Below are positions 29,901 to 43,844 of a stretch of 64,000 bases of DNA, in pieces. The DNA is from Triangularia verruculosa. Taxonomy: Eukaryota; Ascomycota; Sordariomycetes; Sordariales; Podosporaceae. The first letter of the stretch is position 1; the number at the start of each line of letters is the position of its first letter. Position numbers and translations under genes: made by a program. The notes beneath the pieces were generated by a model. That model had not been told where the DNA came from and ran no database searches. It was given only the letters and a program-made list of their open reading frames with translations. Location of the stretch: NCBI GenBank assembly GCA_033296885.1, contig MU863926.1, forward strand, positions 178,034-242,033. Direction: 5' to 3'.

Positions 29901-32900
29901 AAAATTCCCCTTTCCTCCCACCGACAAGAACAAGGCGACCAGAGGGTCCGTTGTTGCCCGGCTACGTGTACGAACACCAACTAGTATGCAACCATCCGCA
30001 GCTCGGACTGCTGAGAATCTGGTCGGTGGATGATCTCGGGCATATCTCTACGGTGCAGTTTCGGTGTATTCAAGGAAATCACATCATACATCATGGCTAT
30101 CGCGGATACGAATGCACCTGCAGTTCCGGTTGAGGTCTGATCAGATCAGATAGTTGTCGTGGAGTGTATGCTGGACGGCTTCATGCCAAGCTTTGGCGCC
30201 ACCTCGCGTAAAGAGCCACCACCAGGTCCCAAATCGTGGGGTTCAGAGGCAGGCTTAGGTAAAAGCAGCAGCCTCTCGGGGTGCTTCTGCATTTACTCCG
30301 AACATTCGAACGTTTCGAGTGGTTTTTGTTTGACCAATGAAAGGGGCGGAAGCGAGAAATCTTCAACGTCCTTGAGGCCTCATGATGGCACAGCAACCAC
30401 TCGAGAATATCTCCATCTGAAGCCTTACCAAGATGAGCAGCTTTCTTATTCGCAGCTGTGCTTCAATTCGTATCGTGCCAGTGTGATCCATCCATCTCAT
30501 TGGAATCCACGACGAAATCGTCACCACTCACCTTTGCATGTCATGATACAGTGCCATGCCGTGCCCAGGCGTGATGGTTCTATTTCAGTCAACCGGCTGT
30601 TAGCGAACCATGCTTCGCTCCGCCACCCCCGCCGGCAGTGAGCCCGAGTCCCTGGCCGCACTACGGCTTTGGACACGCGGAAGCTGGGTCGGGCCTCTCA
30701 TCCATGGCCTGAAAATTGTCTTTGGGTGCTTCCCCGACTACCAACTTGCTAAGGTAGCTAGCATCTCAAAGGGTCGCGTATGAAGCAGGTCTGTCAGGCT
30801 GATAACGGCCTCAGTTACCTACCGACTGCAGGGTTCATGCCAAACCCATACTGTGGTAGCTGCATCTTCATACCTTTGCGTTTTGATTGGCCATTATGAT
30901 ATCCGCGATCTGTAGGGAAAAGGGGAGTGGCTTTTGACATTTGGTCGCATGCCAGGCCCAGCGGGAGTTAACGCGGGCCACAATAGGAATCAGCAAGTGA
31001 TCGGGACTCAAGAAACTTGGGTAGTTGAAAGTGATGGTCTAGCAGAGCCGCCAACGCTCTGGTGAAATACTGATGACTGAAGAAATATTCCCTGATTCTG
31101 CAATCAAGACCACCTCCAACTGCCCTTCTGTCTGAGTGCATCAACGGCGTGGGTGAGATGCCGGATGAGGGCACAGCAGACTGGCCACCTGGCCATACGA
31201 AAGTAAGCTTCGGATCAATTGGCCCGAAAAGAAGAGAAGCTCACGTCAAAGGATTCTCAACAGTGCCTATTTCGTTGTGAGAGATCGTCATTGAAACCTC
31301 TTCCATGATAATCACCGCAGTAAGCTCTCAACAAGAAGATGGTGCCTTTCCGAGGGAGCGGTCAAAGCAGTCGCCCCCGGGCAGGGCAGTCGGCAATGAT
31401 GCTTGTCTAGCGCCAAACTGGCGGAGGAACATCCATCCTGCTTGGAGACATCACACCGAAGATGGCACCGCTCACACTGTTGGAAACCAAACATTGAGAG
31501 ACCTTCAATGTCAAGCACACAGGCGCGGTTTGGTGTATGGGTGGTCTATCTCAAGGTCACTGCAAATATACCGTACATAGAAACCGATGTGTGGCTGAAA
31601 TGATGCGACGCCTTCTCGATGGTAGGGCTGAGCCCAGTGACTTTGCGGGTGGATCACCAGATGCTTTGCGCGGTTTTCAGAGCAGACCCGCACCTTAGGT
31701 AATCCACGGCCCTGGGATTCCATTCCACAGGTACTTTGGCCAACCCCTGTGGTACTTCGCACGTCAATCTCCACACCTGTGTCTTCCCAATGTCGCTCAG
31801 GAACCCTGGTTGAAGAGTTTTGTTTGATTTCCCAGCGCATCATCAACGCAACGCAACCCTACCCGCGGCAACACCCTACACTGATGACACCGACTGATCA
31901 CCCGCTCTGCCTGCCTTCTGCTGCGTGAGAAGGAAACCCTCCGGGTTCGGAAATCCCAATTTCCAGACTCCGCCAAGTTCGGCTGCCCAGGGTTACGCTC
32001 GACACAGACCCAATGACAACTCCAGACCATTTTGGGCAATCAGTGCGACGGGCCATCAAGGTAGTTTCACGTTTAGACCTCTGGTGAGGCTCTGATGTCC
32101 ACTTCGGAAGCTTCCTGCTGCGAGGGGAATTCTGGCAAGGCAGACTGTTGATATCGTCCATCTTCTTCGACTACCTCGCAACCGCAAGAGTAAGCCATCA
32201 CGGCGACAACCACACAGTCGCGATGTCAGCACTCGCAGGTCAAGCAGGAGAAAACCATACCAGTTAGCCCGTGCACGACGCGTCTTCCTCAATGGGTCCT
32301 GCCAAGGCGGCCTCCCCGAGCGGTGTGCATCTCCAATCGAATCAAGCGATGCGGAGATCGCCCAGACGTCGACCCAGAGCCTGGCCCTCTGTCGGCCACC
32401 CCACTTGACTGGACACATCAACCACACAATCGACGCCCCCTCCAAAAGTTCACAGAGGACAGTCCCCAGTCATTTACGCCATGTCGACGAACTGGGTATG
32501 GACTTGAGCTGCATCGAAAGAGCAATTCGCTCCCTGAGTTTCGAGAACAAAATTGCATCTGTAGTGAGATGCATGGTGGCGTTGGAACAGTAAATGTTCA
32601 TCCCGGGCAGGATCCGAGCATACGGGCAGAACTGTCGGCGGCCCGGCCAACAACTGACTGGCGCCGGCCGATGCCATTCCACAACAGCTCCGGTAGCCTA
32701 CCGGTATCCTAAAGAACACACCAGCAACCCTAAACAGGTGATCGACACTCATTCGTGTGGGAACGACAAGCATTTCACACAGTCTAAATCGAAGCGAGCA
32801 GGCTACAACACGTCATGACCGACAACTTGCAGACTTTCGGTTCATCCAGTCGTCGGTCAAGACATACATAGGAGTGGACGTCTTGTGTAAGTCTAAGCGG

Positions 32901-35900
32901 ACTGTGATGTAGAATGTCGTGAATTTTGACTAACTGATGCCTAAGAACATGGACAATATCAATGATCCAGCACACAGTCCCATCTCTAACCCCGCCTCGC
33001 AGCCTTGAAGAGAGATCTTTCGTTTCGACCCCTGTCCGGTTACGTGTGGGTCCTTGGTTGATTCGCAAACCCCTCTGCATAACCGCAGATCTCCAAACTT
33101 TACACCATAACCCCTGTGAGATCCGCGGCAGTGGTCGACCAGCGCAAACACAAAAGTAGAAAATGTAAACGAGCTCATTATCGAGCTAGTCCCGATCTGG
33201 AAAGGTGAGCCTATCTCAACAACAACCACCAATATGAACGCCTTTTCTTCGAGTCAACTTCAGTCTTTGTGATAGACATAGGCGTTCAGGAGGACTCGGT
33301 ATGTTTTTGTAACTGACATTTTGATGAAGTAGAATCATTTCGTCTTGATACATCTCGTCTATAAGATGCTAGCGACGTCTCAAGACATATTTGAGCTTTG
33401 AAACCTCATCCCCCAACATTGATACTCACTGCAACACAGTGTGCACCTTCGGCCACCAGCACCGTTTGAAGGACACTCGGGGAACAACCTCTGTCTTCCA
33501 GCGGCAAGTTCCGCTCCTCAGTCGAATGACCTGGGTGATATTGACCACCCCGCGTCATGTTTACACGCTACGTGTGACCAATTAAACGAGTCATCGTGGG
33601 CCACGAGAAGGTTGGCCAACACACGAAGACCTCGTGTGTCTTCCTCCGAAGTCGTCCTATTTGCTCGCCAAACGCCAGCCACCAAAGATCAGAGGGCAAT
33701 CACTGGTTCTATCCCTCCATAACTGTGAAGCCGGTGACAAGACAACCGCTGTGGCAAGGACAAAGCGCCACATCGGCCAAAGATCCGGCATATGGTGATA
33801 GGAAGGCGTAGAATAGCGGCGTCCTCACAGGCTCAAGACAGGCCGTCGCAGGCGCCGTCTTGCTGCACGTCTGTTCCGCTAAGGGGGCTTATCGATCAAG
33901 AAATGCATTCGTGACCCCATCATCACCAATATCAATTTCCATGACATGCCGTCAAAATCAATATTTCGCTTCACCTACTGATACAACACAACGGCGGAAA
34001 CACCGACGGTGGTGGGAGCCAATCGAGGTTGGAAATGCCCCCATCAAAGACAATTGACATTGATTACCGCATTCAACCGAGACTGCGAGAGGCTCGGGGT
34101 GCTGCAGTTGCATGACACTCGACTGAAGGAGGCCTTTTTCCGATGCAGAGCTTTGCGCATGCCCGCATCGCTGGAACGCTGCGAGGTAACTAGAAACCGG
34201 GCATGTCAAGCGGCCAAGTGTTCATCCTCACACATCTCGTGCCACCTGACAGCCACTTTCCCCCCTCCCCCCTCCCCCAGCACCCCCGCACCAGAGGCGG
34301 AGGGGGAAACGATGGTGGTGATGCTTACACTTTGGCCGGAGTTTAGACAGCGGCCCGCACGGTGACACTGGTGACAAGGTTGGGGCAGTGAAAGGGCCTG
34401 CTATCCGATGTAACTGTGGTCCTAAATTTGGCGACAAGATGCAAGGGTCCGTCAATCAATTCCAAGGACAAGACACTATACGATTCACGTTATGAGCGAG
34501 GAACTGGTTGCACGGGAACACAGCATCCAGACCATCGAGTCCCTAGCAGGTGTTGTGACTCGTTTTTCCTGCGACGACGTGGTGCTGGGTTCATGGAAGG
34601 AGATGAGGTCCATGATGGCCCCAAGACCACCAAAAAGGCGCCATCCCGCTTGTCGATCTGGCGCCTCGTTCGAAAAAGGAAATGTGGTGAGCCAGCCAGG
34701 CTAGACAGGGACTGGGGGTCATTTTCGCTGGACGGCGCCCCGGAACGCCAAGTTTCCGGTATGCTTATCTCGACGCAGCCTATCAACAGCAGCCATGCCC
34801 GCCATCATCCACAGGTTCTGGGCCATCACCACCCACATTACCCCTCAGAAGGTCAAGCCTAGCCGACGATAGCGGGGGGAAAACGGTTGAGGCTCGGGCC
34901 TGGCGGCGCCTTGACAGGGGCGCGCACCGCCATCTGGCAGCCAGCGAACGACGTGTTGGATGGAAATTACGAGTTTGGGAAATGCGATGAGACCTTTTGG
35001 AAGCCCTCTCTGTGATTGATGGTAGAGTCGCTTCCCTGATTATCCCACTCGGGCGTCACGCATTTTGGAGAGGAGGTGGTATTGGGCAACACAAATCTAC
35101 ATGGGCATCGCTGCCAATGCGGATCATATCATGCGGTTGATATACAGTGTCTGTGGCAGGATTCATACTCGCCAGTTTCCAGCGGCGGCACGAACAGCGG
35201 CAGAGGCGCCGCCTTGTTGCAACACGGCACCGCTCGCTCGCTCACCCTTGACAGCGTCCTGATATCCCTCAGGCGGGCAAGGGACAAGGTGGTGTTGAAG
35301 GTGGGCACCGTCGATATCAAGCGAGTGTGTGTCCTGTGTTCCAGACCACGCTCCTCAACATCCAGCACTTCGCTTATCCCGACGCATCATGATGCAGTGA
35401 ATGGATAAGGAAGACGGATCTCGATTTCCCCCTCCCCCCTGCCACGAGCCACGCTCGCGTTGAGGAGGGGCATGTCTTGGACTTGCTTCGTATTTGCTGC
35501 ATGTCTCGCCCTTTTCTGCGTCCTTCTGCAGGACATATAATTATCTGAGACGGCGCGCATTCACGTGTTTCTGCCGGTCAGGATTCAGAAAATCATCGGG
35601 AGGAGGTTGGGAGAGGTTCGCCTTTTTGTGTCGGTCGGCATGAACCAGGGGACCGTGCTTTGCTCAAAGTTCCGTGCGTCCGGTTTTGGTTTTGACAAGA
35701 AACACCATGAGGTGTGCCAAAAACAAAACATCAAAACTTCGGTAAACAAGCGGGATCCCAGGAGAGAAAGATACCTCCAGGTTTGGGAGCATGCCAAGAA
35801 CGTCACGATGTCCATCTCTGTGGAGAGAGAGCGACGATGGGGGTGGTCTGTCGTGTTCCTACTCTGATGCTTTCTCCAAGGACCCCCATAACTCTTGTCC

Positions 35901-38900
35901 AATCCTAGCGCAAGAGGGATCACTTGATACCAAGTTCCCTACTGCGTAAACCTCTCAGAACCCGGACCCAAGCCAATTAATATCAAGAGGACATGGGATC
36001 ACCTGGCACGGAACAAAACAATAATATCATACTGGCCCATCCATGGTTACAACAGGTGGTGGATTCGCGAGATGGGATTGATTTACATACACCCACCAGC
36101 GTGATGACAGAAACCCTGGGATGGGTGCGCGCAAAAATGTTAACAACCATTCATGCCTTGTCATCGGAGAGAGGTAGCATTCATCATTTCGCTCCCCAGG
36201 CGGGTTTCGTCATGCTTTGGAGATGTTGGTTGGGGTGCGCGGCGTGTTTCTGCTTGGATCGGAACCAGAGATCTGGGCTAATAAAAACTACGACCCTGGG
36301 GGTGGTCCCGCCCGCGCTCGAAGGCGCCATCACCATGGCTCTTGGGTCACTGATTTACCCCAAAGAGGCAGGTGGCAAGAAAGATGAGCAGCAGGGCTTG
36401 TAGGCCCTTGGGGGGTCTCTTCCCCCTGGGAGGATATGGAAGGCAGAGGCTTTTTTTGAGGGGGATTTGGCGGGGGGCTTGTTCCCAGCAGACTGGTTCG
36501 GGATCTCCCTCCCAGTGCCGCGCGCACATACGGGATTTGTTGTTGGCTGGATGTGTCAACTAAAACATAAGCAGACAGGGTCCTGATATATTCGACAGGC
36601 GATGACCTTGGTACGATGGATAAAACATCAACCAGACAAAATCTTGCTCAACACAACCTGACTGTGTTTACCCCCATTTTCGCAGGGACTGCATTACCGG
36701 ACGAATCATCAAATGAAGTGACGCGGGTAGCAACATGAACTTTGACCCAGACAACAACAACAACAACACCCAGGGGTGTCTTTGGGAAATGTTCCGGCTT
36801 GCTGCACGCTGCACCGAGATGGCGTCTGACAATTTTGCAGATTGATTGTTGCTGCTGATATTGATGTCAGTAATAAAAAAAATGTTCTTGTACTCCCGTC
36901 AACCGGTTTCTAGACGGGCAAGACCTTCCGAGATCTAATTACCTCTCCATCTCTTCCTGTGTCAAAGAGGCGTTCGGGTCATCATCATCATCATCTTTTC
37001 AGGGTCGTCCGTCCCTTTACGTTCCTTCCCGCCCCTCCCTACTTACCGGGTAGAGGAAAGCAAACTCGAGACAATTTTAGGCGAGGCCTGGACAGGAAAT
37101 GTGAGGCGCTCCGGAGATCTCACTTCTTGTCAGCGAGTCCCGGGAATCTGGGCCCTTCTTATCAAAACCCTGCACGACGGTCAGCATGGCGTCTTTTCTT
37201 TTCCAGTCACCCCTGGTTAATATCATCGTTTCGCACAACCCGACAGATTGGAGATGGGATCTTTCAATGGGCTGGTTAGGGTTTTCGAGTTGGGGTACTT
37301 GATGATCAACCCCCCGGGCAGTTAATAGGTACCGCATGTATACTGTACACCTTGACGTGGAGGCTAAAACCCAATGTTACCAGCATGCATATGCCGCGCC
37401 CAGCAAAGCGCTTCATCAGCTTACTTCAAACCCTGTCGAGTTTCCAAACTGGGAAGGGGGACGCCACAGGAGGAAGGGGTTTATCGTTGCGCTAGTTTTT
37501 TCTGTTGTTGCACGGGGGAAAGACATGCGTGCAGTTTTCTGGAGGAGGAGGAAAAAAGCTCCGCGATTTGATTTTCACACGCGCGAACAAATCCAACCCC
37601 ACCAGGCTCAGACTCCTCACTTCAACGGACGGGCTTATGAGGGACAACGTGGCACCGTGGTCACTGGCGTTGGCGCTGGCGCTGGTGCTGGCGGCGGTGG
37701 GTTGAGTGAGGGTGGTCGATGCGGTCGAGACCTCCTTCGAACATCGTTTTTGGTCTCAGATTTCCTCGTCAGTACACTAAGGCAAAAAGAAACGAAGCGA
37801 AACCGATATCAAGGATATCCACTTGCCGCTGCTAGTCGTAGACATGATACCGAGCAGTCGGGATAGGCGGTACATTGTGTACACGCCTACACTACACTAC
37901 CCACAGACCGTCTGTTCTCCCATCTCGAATTCGTCCCGGAGATGTTTCCGAGTGAGAAATAGGGGGTAGCCGCCTTTTTTTTCGACGTGGGGAATGTCTC
38001 CCACCGTTTCCTCTCTCCCTTGCCTTGTCGTCGGGCTTGGCTGTCGTCGTCGTCGTTGAAACCCGGCACTTTGGGAACAAGATGTCAATCATGCCATCAT
38101 CGCCTCGCTAAAAAGAAGTGTGTTAAACCAAGATGGGAATCGTCCAAATGCGCGGGCAGTACAGTAGGGGAAAGGGGGTCTAGATTTCTCGCGATTGTAG
38201 CCAATCTGATGAGATCCTTCGTAACAAACCACACCACCACACCAACACTTGCTGAAATTGACAACCCCCTGTTTGGCATTGAACGCCTCTTTCTTTTTTT
38301 CCTTTTTGCTAGGCAAGAGAAAACAACACGTGCCAGGCTATGATCAAGGTGGGAAAGATGACGGGAAACTCCGTTGTCTTTTTTGACGATCTGGTTGCCT
38401 TGTACTGAAGGTGGATGTTACCCTCTTTTTTTTCTCTTGCTCTGCCTACATTACTTACTACACCTAGGGATCTGAGTAGAGAGGTGGGGGGGTGGAAGAG
38501 AAATGGAAATGTCATGGTGTGGGTGTGAGGAGGTGGGTGGGTGGTAACGCATGCTGCAAGCCGCCCGCCCCCCTCCCCTTTGGTTGTGGAAAAAGGGAGA
38601 GGGAATGAAATGATTTGCATGCAGCGTGGTCGGCGACCAAAAATTCCATTTGACCGACTCTCCCTCTCACTTTGAAGAAAATCATGTGGGAGAAATGTTC
38701 TGGACTTGTGGGTAACAATGTGGCACAGAGAAAAGCTAGGAAGGATTCGCGGGGGGAGCCGGCAGGTGGCTTGCACTTGATTGCTACCTTGGAAATAATT
38801 ACCATGCTCGAAGGAGCAAATAGGGAAGGATGATCGCCGCCGATGATGTCGATGTCCCTTTTCGGGTGGATGATCTAGGCTCTGTTTTTTTCTCTGGTTC

Positions 38901-40119
38901 GGGAGGGAGAGTTACCGGGTAGGTTGCCGATGAAGAAAAAGGAATGGGTGGTTTTTGCGGGGTTTATCACACTGCTTTCGATGATGGGAAATGCCGGTCA
39001 CATCACATTGGATGATGGTCACGATCCTAGGCAGGCAGGGCAGGCAGTCATTGACCGGTTGCTTTGCTGGTGGTGTGTGTATGTGTGTACATGGGATAAT
39101 TGGTGTTGATACTCACAGTGACCTTCTTGTCCCATCTGGTCAGTGCCTCTTCTCTGGGACGGTGGCAAGCAAAGATCCCAAAAAAGGCGTCACAAATTCC
39201 ACCAAGGCCCCTGTTGTTATGTGCCGGATGTGCACTAGATATGCAAGGGGACGCGATTTTCCATTCTGTTTTTTGCTTTCTTTTCATTGCCAGTAACTCG
39301 CCCCTGTTCCCAATAGGGACACTCCTCAAGTCCGTCCTGTCACGGCGTTCAACGCTCTGATGCCTGTGTGGTTGGTTGGGAGTCAGTGAGTGTGGTCCGC
39401 GGGCAGCGGCCGGGTTTGTCGGGCGCGCGGATATGGAAGGGGAAAAGGGAAAGCCACCCCCTTGACTAAAGTCTGTACGGGTAGGGACGATTCGTTGTCA
39501 GTTTCTGGGCTTTGACTGGGCTGTCCAGTCATTATGGAAAGAAGCCTCGAAGGGGCTTGAGACAGCAGACAACGGTTGCATACCCGCCTTGTTGGAAAAG
39601 GCGCCTTGGTTTTGGACTATGGTATGCAAGATGAAGTCGGACGTTTATTTTGGTGGTCAACTTGAACGGTAGAGCGCTTGTAACAAGGTGCGAGCAGGTT
39701 GGTTGAAATGAGGTAGTTCTGGTCAGTGGCGTTAGGTACTTGGAGTACATCAAGCCAGACGCCTGTTGTGATGCAGGAGTCTGCAAGAGCCGTTTGGAAT
39801 TGTAAACAGACTGCTTGCCCCTTTCTTTGACAGTAGGCTCTATCCCCTTTCTGATGTCAAAGTGTTTGAAGGGTCCTGATCTGGAACTGAGTCTTGTCCG
39901 CACTTCTGGTTTCGATGTAGGTATCTCGATCGGGCGCAGATGTGGCCTCGAGTGTCCCATGTTATGGTTCGCTTTGAGAAGGCGCGCCGATGCATTCATC
40001 AAAGATGGCGCAAGATTCGGGGACAGACGGGCATGACGCAATGAGTTAACTTTCCGATGAGTCTAGGCACAGCCAGCCACTGTTTCTGGGCGTTGGATGA
40101 CTCCTTTACATTATCGCCC

Positions 40120-41110
40120 AGTTCATGTGTCTTGTTCCCCATGTAGTGATATTGACGAAGTGGAATAATAAAGAAACAACCTTTGCAGCTATGTAAATGT
40201 TTTTGTAAGCTTACCTTGATGTTCTAAATATAAGTATCATCATAAAGGCCTGGAAGGAGAACCAAAAGGCAGTATAAGATAGCAGAAAACTTGAAAGTTG
40301 CCTGGGTACTTCTGAGAGCCTGAGGTAGCCTTTGAGACATTCTGGTATAAACAGATTTTCCCATTTGGAATACTGCGTAGCAGTTCTTTTAACCCAGCAA
40401 TATGTGAAATCCCATTTTTGCTATAGCTTCAAGTTCACTGATAGATTTGGATGGTCTAACTCATATCTTAAAACATCCACGCCTATCTCTTCACTGTTTT
40501 TTACATCTTATCCGTCAGAGGGTAATTGTTACTTGAGACTGACAGAAGGTGTTAAGCAAGATGAACGTTGAGCCGACATATCATTACGGTTTTAGTTCAC
40601 CTGGTACAGGTAGCCAGAGGAAGTTTGTGACAAGTAGCCAACTTGAACTTCTAGTGATCAGTCGATGGCACGAGTGATTGGTGTTACGATGGCTTCCGAA
40701 AACAAAGCGGTTTAAAGTTATCACAGATTGGGGTGTTTCTAATATCATTTAAGAGCTGTGCCGTTCTCTCAGAAGATATACTGTGTACCAGAGCCACTGT
40801 CCCGGAAGACAAGGTTACTAAGAGAGAAATAAATGACCAGAATGTCTCAGGCCAGATTGATATGGCTCGACGCTCGAAGCGGCGTATAACCGTGAACACA
40901 ACTCTACGACATGAATAACGGCGGGGAGAACCTCAACACGGCCATTATGTTGGGCTCTTTTGATTACTGAGAATGGTATGTCATGGTAAACTGACTTCAA
41001 TTCATGCAATCTTTCTCCTTACAGATTCTGTTTAACCATACAAGACCTGTTTTTACCGCCTGTTCACCACCATCGACTAGCTATCATAAAGGATCGTGTT
41101 GTGAATGTTT
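40120..41110. other. AT-richer patch inside the gene desert
   Basis: This kilobase is visibly richer in A and T than its surroundings and contains many TA steps. Short ORFs on both strands (40332-40571, 40684-40899, 40818-41009) cannot be assigned. It may be a decayed transposon or gene, or simply non-coding DNA. No terminal repeats or target-site duplications were found by eye. Confidence 0.3.
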
Positions 41111-41644
41111 ATAGATGCCCGTCCATAATTGTATGTGACAAGACCATCTCCTCTACGCCCCCCGCCTTCTTAAGAGAACGCCGGCGTGAACAAATCACAC
41201 GCCAAACTAACAATTACAACCCAAACAGCCCAACAGCAAGATAGACATGAGAGAAAACAACGTAGAATAGAAATAAATGATTGCAAGACACCCCCTCAAG
41301 GCATGTCGTGTGGTATAGGTATATACGTAGATAATGGTGTAAAAGAAAAAGAAAAAGACAAGTTACGGTGTTAACCATGTGGTTTGGTAGAATATAAAAA
41401 GTTCATCATCCCTTTGCCGAGCCGGCGTCTCTAAAAAGATAAAGAATGAGCGAGTGGACAAAAAAAAAAAAAGAGATCGGCCACCTTCGTTGAAACCCTT
41501 CTTCCCCCCCGACATGATAGCATAGTATAGCGCGCCCGTCCACATCAATACCCGTACCACCCCGACTCCTATGCTACCCTCCAACACCTGAAAATGCTAG
41601 GCAAGACACGCACGCGCAACTGTTGTTGTTTTTGTGGTTCGCCC

Positions 41645-43844
41645 TCAAATCCAGGCATTCTTCCCATCGGCCACTGGTGGTGGTGTCGTCTCACCGGTTC
41701 TCCGTGGCGGTGGTACCATTGGGGGACTTCGTGGGCTGGCGGCTGGCTTGTTGGGTGGAGGGGCTTTGAAGCCGGCGCCTCGTGGGCTTGAAATTTTGGG
41801 TTTGTTTGGACTTTGCGGGCTGTAGACACTGGGGCTCAGGGTGATCTCTTCTGCCGGTGCTGGCGTTGCGGGCTGAGTATCGAGTCGAGGCTTCGGTACC
41901 GGTGGAAGTGTCTTCATCTTCGCATCCTTCTCTGAGTCTCGCCCTGGGCTCGTAGGGGATCCTTCTTTGGTAGAGCCTGTTGGCGTTGTAGCACCAGAGT
42001 CCAAACCCGCGGGACGTTTGAGGTGTACATTGAGACCCTTGGCTTGGAGTTTCTTGACGACATTAGGGCATTCTAGGTTATAGACATGAGAGTCTAGATC
42101 TGTGGCTACTGGCTGAGCCACTGGTGGGATATCGTCAACCGAGGAGAATCTGAGCCCGATTTGAACCGTCGCTGAGGACACAAGAGACGAGTCTCTGCGA
42201 TGGCGGAAGGCGGCAAGGTTACCCATCGAGGGTGGTGGCTTAAGGTGGTCGTTGTTGTTGGGTGAGTAGGTAGTGGCGGGAAGAAGAGTGAGTGACGATT
42301 TGGCGCCGGTGTTCCTGTTGGGAAATAACGAGTAGTTGGAGCGCTTTCTCATGTGCCCAGCGGCCGAGTTGGATACGCGTGCCCGTTCAGGTGCTTTGGG
42401 AATAAAGGCGTTGGAGGCGGCAGAAAATTTGGACCTAAAAGATCGAATGGACGCAGGTCCACGACGGCCATATATCGTGGAAGCTGTTCTCTCGCTTCTC
42501 ATGCTTTTGGCCTCTACTGACTCCTCTTTCTCGTATGCTGTCAAAGCCGATTCACTGTCTACCCTGCGGAGGCTCCCTGAACCAGCTGCCGTGTTGTACT
42601 CCTTGTAACCCTTGTCGTCCTGATTGTAGAATGCGCTTTCCGAGTCTGTGTCGTCCCTCGTATAGCGTCTATTGATCTTGTACCTAGCCCTGCGGTTCTC
42701 GTACTCGCCAACCTTGTCTCCGGGGCCAATCGTAGAGATGGTGTTTGACTTTAAGAAGAGGTAAAGTCCTCCGTTCATAAGTCCAGAAATGTTTGCTACC
42801 ACGGCAGCAACCATCGAAAGATTGAGCGAGTTGTTGTTCTGGCCTCGTCGATTCATGAACGTCATGACGTAGAAATATGGCAGCACAAAACCCTGCAAAG
42901 AATGAGCGATCAGGTTCCCCCACGAGCATAAACCGGTTCACTTACTATTGAAATGGCTCCTAGTGCCAGGTAGTAGACCATCCTTGATGCCGCCACGCGA
43001 GCAGTCACCTCGATATGGATGCTGCTGTGTAACCTGATAAAGACCACCACAGTGCAGATGATCAAGATCGATGCGATGGCTGCCAAGAGACCGAAGCATG
43101 CCGACGCATAATGAGCAACAAACCAGAAAAGGGAGGTCAAGCAGAAATTCGGCGACTGGTCGAAGTCGGCAACTAGGAACATGGCAAGTGTAAATAGTCC
43201 GACAATCGCTGAGCAGACCGACACATTCCATTTCCCCCTTGGAGCGAAGATCTCCTTTCGAAGTGCTCTCATTGTCAACTCAACCCCGAAAACAAGCTGA
43301 ATAAAAGGCGCCAGGAAGACAGCTGGACAGAGTCAGCATAAGCAGTCCAAGATAGTGATCCAAAGTAGAGTATCTCACCAGGCAACATGACCAGAGCCAT
43401 CGTTGTGCATCCTGTGCCAAAAAGTGCGTCGAGGCCAGTCGACTGAGCGCCAGCAAAGACCAGGCTTTGAATGAAAATTCCAATTGATAAAATGAGCGGA
43501 TAGATCTCGCCCTCGGGCACAAAGTTGAAGCCATTCCGTCTGAACCTGTATGACCTGTTGTTCCGCCTTTCCCTGAAATACGAATCAACCAAGATGCCCA
43601 CGGCGGTCGCAAAAGCAGCAATAATATTAAAAGAAGCTAAAATGATAGTTGATGTTCGAATAGATCTGGCGGCGGCGAATCTTAGTTCGTTGAAGAACAT
43701 CTGCTGGGTGGTGGTTTGGTTCCGAGCCGTCTGGAAGGTGTTGGTTCCTGTCCTGTTGAAGTTGTTCTGCGGCATCGTCCCCGTGTCGTCCCGCGACTCC
43801 AACCACGAGGCAATCACCTCATCTACCAACGCGAGTGGCGACAT
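41645..43844 (-). CDS. Seven-transmembrane receptor-like protein with long cytosolic tail
   Basis: Three exons (43379-43844, 42946-43322, 41645-42892) give 696 residues; introns are 56 and 53 nt and all joins keep frame. The N-terminus carries N-glycosylation sites (NRT, NQT). About seven hydrophobic helices follow, including TIILASFNIIAAFATAVGIL, ILSIGIFIQSLVFAGAQ, VMLPAVFLAPFIQLVFG, SVCSAIVGLFTLAMFLVA, LLAAIASILIICTVVVFI, MVYYLALGAISIGFVLPYF and LSMVAAVVANISGLMNGGLY. The last 350 residues are hydrophilic, rich in Ser, Arg and Pro, and end in Pro-rich repeats. This layout fits a fungal G-protein-coupled-receptor-like protein, but I cannot place it in a defined class or name a ligand. The start is uncertain: Met at 43775 (MPQNNFNRTG) is an alternative, and the frame stays open to 44300. 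Confidence 0.78.

Larger units (their letters stand above)
25550..41644. other. Gene desert of about 16 kb
   Basis: From the start of the C2H2 regulator to the stop of the 7TM gene I find no supportable coding gene, tRNA, 5S rRNA or spliceosomal RNA. Open frames reach at most about 180 codons, occur on both strands equally and show neither family motifs nor convincing splice partners. Base composition is near that of the rest of the window except for an AT-richer patch around 40.1-41.1 kb, so this is not a wholesale RIP-degraded or centromere-like block. Long upstream regions, long leaders and long non-coding RNAs are common beside fungal developmental regulators, which is one explanation. 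Another is eroded sequence too diverged to recognise by eye. Confidence 0.6.

Noticed and set aside
37336..37866. 176-codon ORF with an Ala/Gly repeat
   Set aside because: The repeat comes from a GGCGCT-type low-complexity tract; flanking residues look random.
38930..39109. Possible 59-residue small secreted protein with C-terminal cysteines
   Set aside because: Lysine-rich start plus hydrophobic stretch is suggestive, but the end comes from a GTGTGTATGTGTGTAC run and there is no other evidence for coding.
39532..40041. 169-codon leftward ORF in the desert
   Set aside because: No motif, and codon choice is unlike that of the confident genes nearby.
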